Assembly (NCBI GenBank): GCA_945878795.1
Contig: CAMDWF010000163.1
Coordinates: 1 to 5,792 of the forward strand
Length of the DNA: 5,792 nt
Direction of reading: 5' to 3'
Source of the DNA: Synechococcus sp. UW140
GTDB taxonomy: Bacteria > Cyanobacteriota > Cyanobacteriia > PCC-6307 > Cyanobiaceae
The position numbers and the translations under genes are program-made. Shown here one piece after another: positions 5,731-5,792 of this stretch. Every line of letters starts with the position of its first letter. Positions within the stretch are counted from its first letter, which is position 1. The notes below the pieces were generated by a model. The model worked only from the letters and a program-made list of their open reading frames with translations, had not been told where the DNA came from and searched no databases.

Positions 5731-5792
5731 CCCAGCAGCGGTGCGGCCGTGGCCTGGAGCAACGGGTTATCTAGTAAAACCACAGCCGCCCC
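5731..5792. other. Sequence downstream of apcE, no assignable gene
   Basis: These 62 bases reach the window edge. An allophycocyanin alpha gene (apcA) often follows apcE, but its start is not visible here, and no intrinsic terminator is seen. The minus strand is open for 21 codons and stops at 5727-5729, overlapping the apcE stop. This could be the end of a convergent gene, but it is too short to judge. There is a weak 4-bp inverted repeat (GGTT and AACC) at 5765-5781. Confidence 0.4.

Overview
This window looks like chromosomal DNA from a GC-rich cyanobacterium, most probably of the Synechococcus/Cyanobium group. The evidence is a cyanobacterial-type ATP synthase Fo gene order with a separate b' subunit, a c subunit ending in the characteristic ANPFAG, and an ApcE phycobilisome core-membrane linker. 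ApcE is found only in organisms with phycobilisomes. I see no mobile element, tRNA, rRNA or CRISPR array.

Layout. Positions 1-1855, minus strand, carry the start of the atp operon, transcribed leftward: atp1 (accessory subunit I), atpB (subunit a), atpE (subunit c) and atpG (subunit b', cut by the left window edge). Positions 2007-3245, also minus strand, encode a 412-residue class I SAM-dependent methyltransferase. It resembles the family containing the phycobiliprotein asparagine methyltransferase CpcM, but I could not confirm that assignment. Positions 3246-3414 are a divergent intergenic region that should hold the 5' ends of both flanking transcripts. Positions 3415-5730, plus strand, encode apcE, complete at 771 residues. 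The last 62 bases contain no assignable gene.

How the genes relate. The atp genes build the proton-conducting Fo sector of the thylakoid/plasma-membrane ATP synthase. ApcE carries the terminal energy-emitter bilin, organises the allophycocyanin core and anchors the phycobilisome to the membrane. The window therefore joins light harvesting and ATP production, with a methyltransferase between them whose likely substrate, if CpcM-like, is a phycobiliprotein beta subunit.

Most notable points: a symmetric 38-nt hairpin just after the c-subunit stop codon; an ApcE with only two linker repeats whose tail ends about where a third would begin; the methyltransferase divergent from apcE; and a 10-mer shared by the atp and apcE leaders. 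The genes are mostly well-known families. I do not see strong evidence for a wholly new system.
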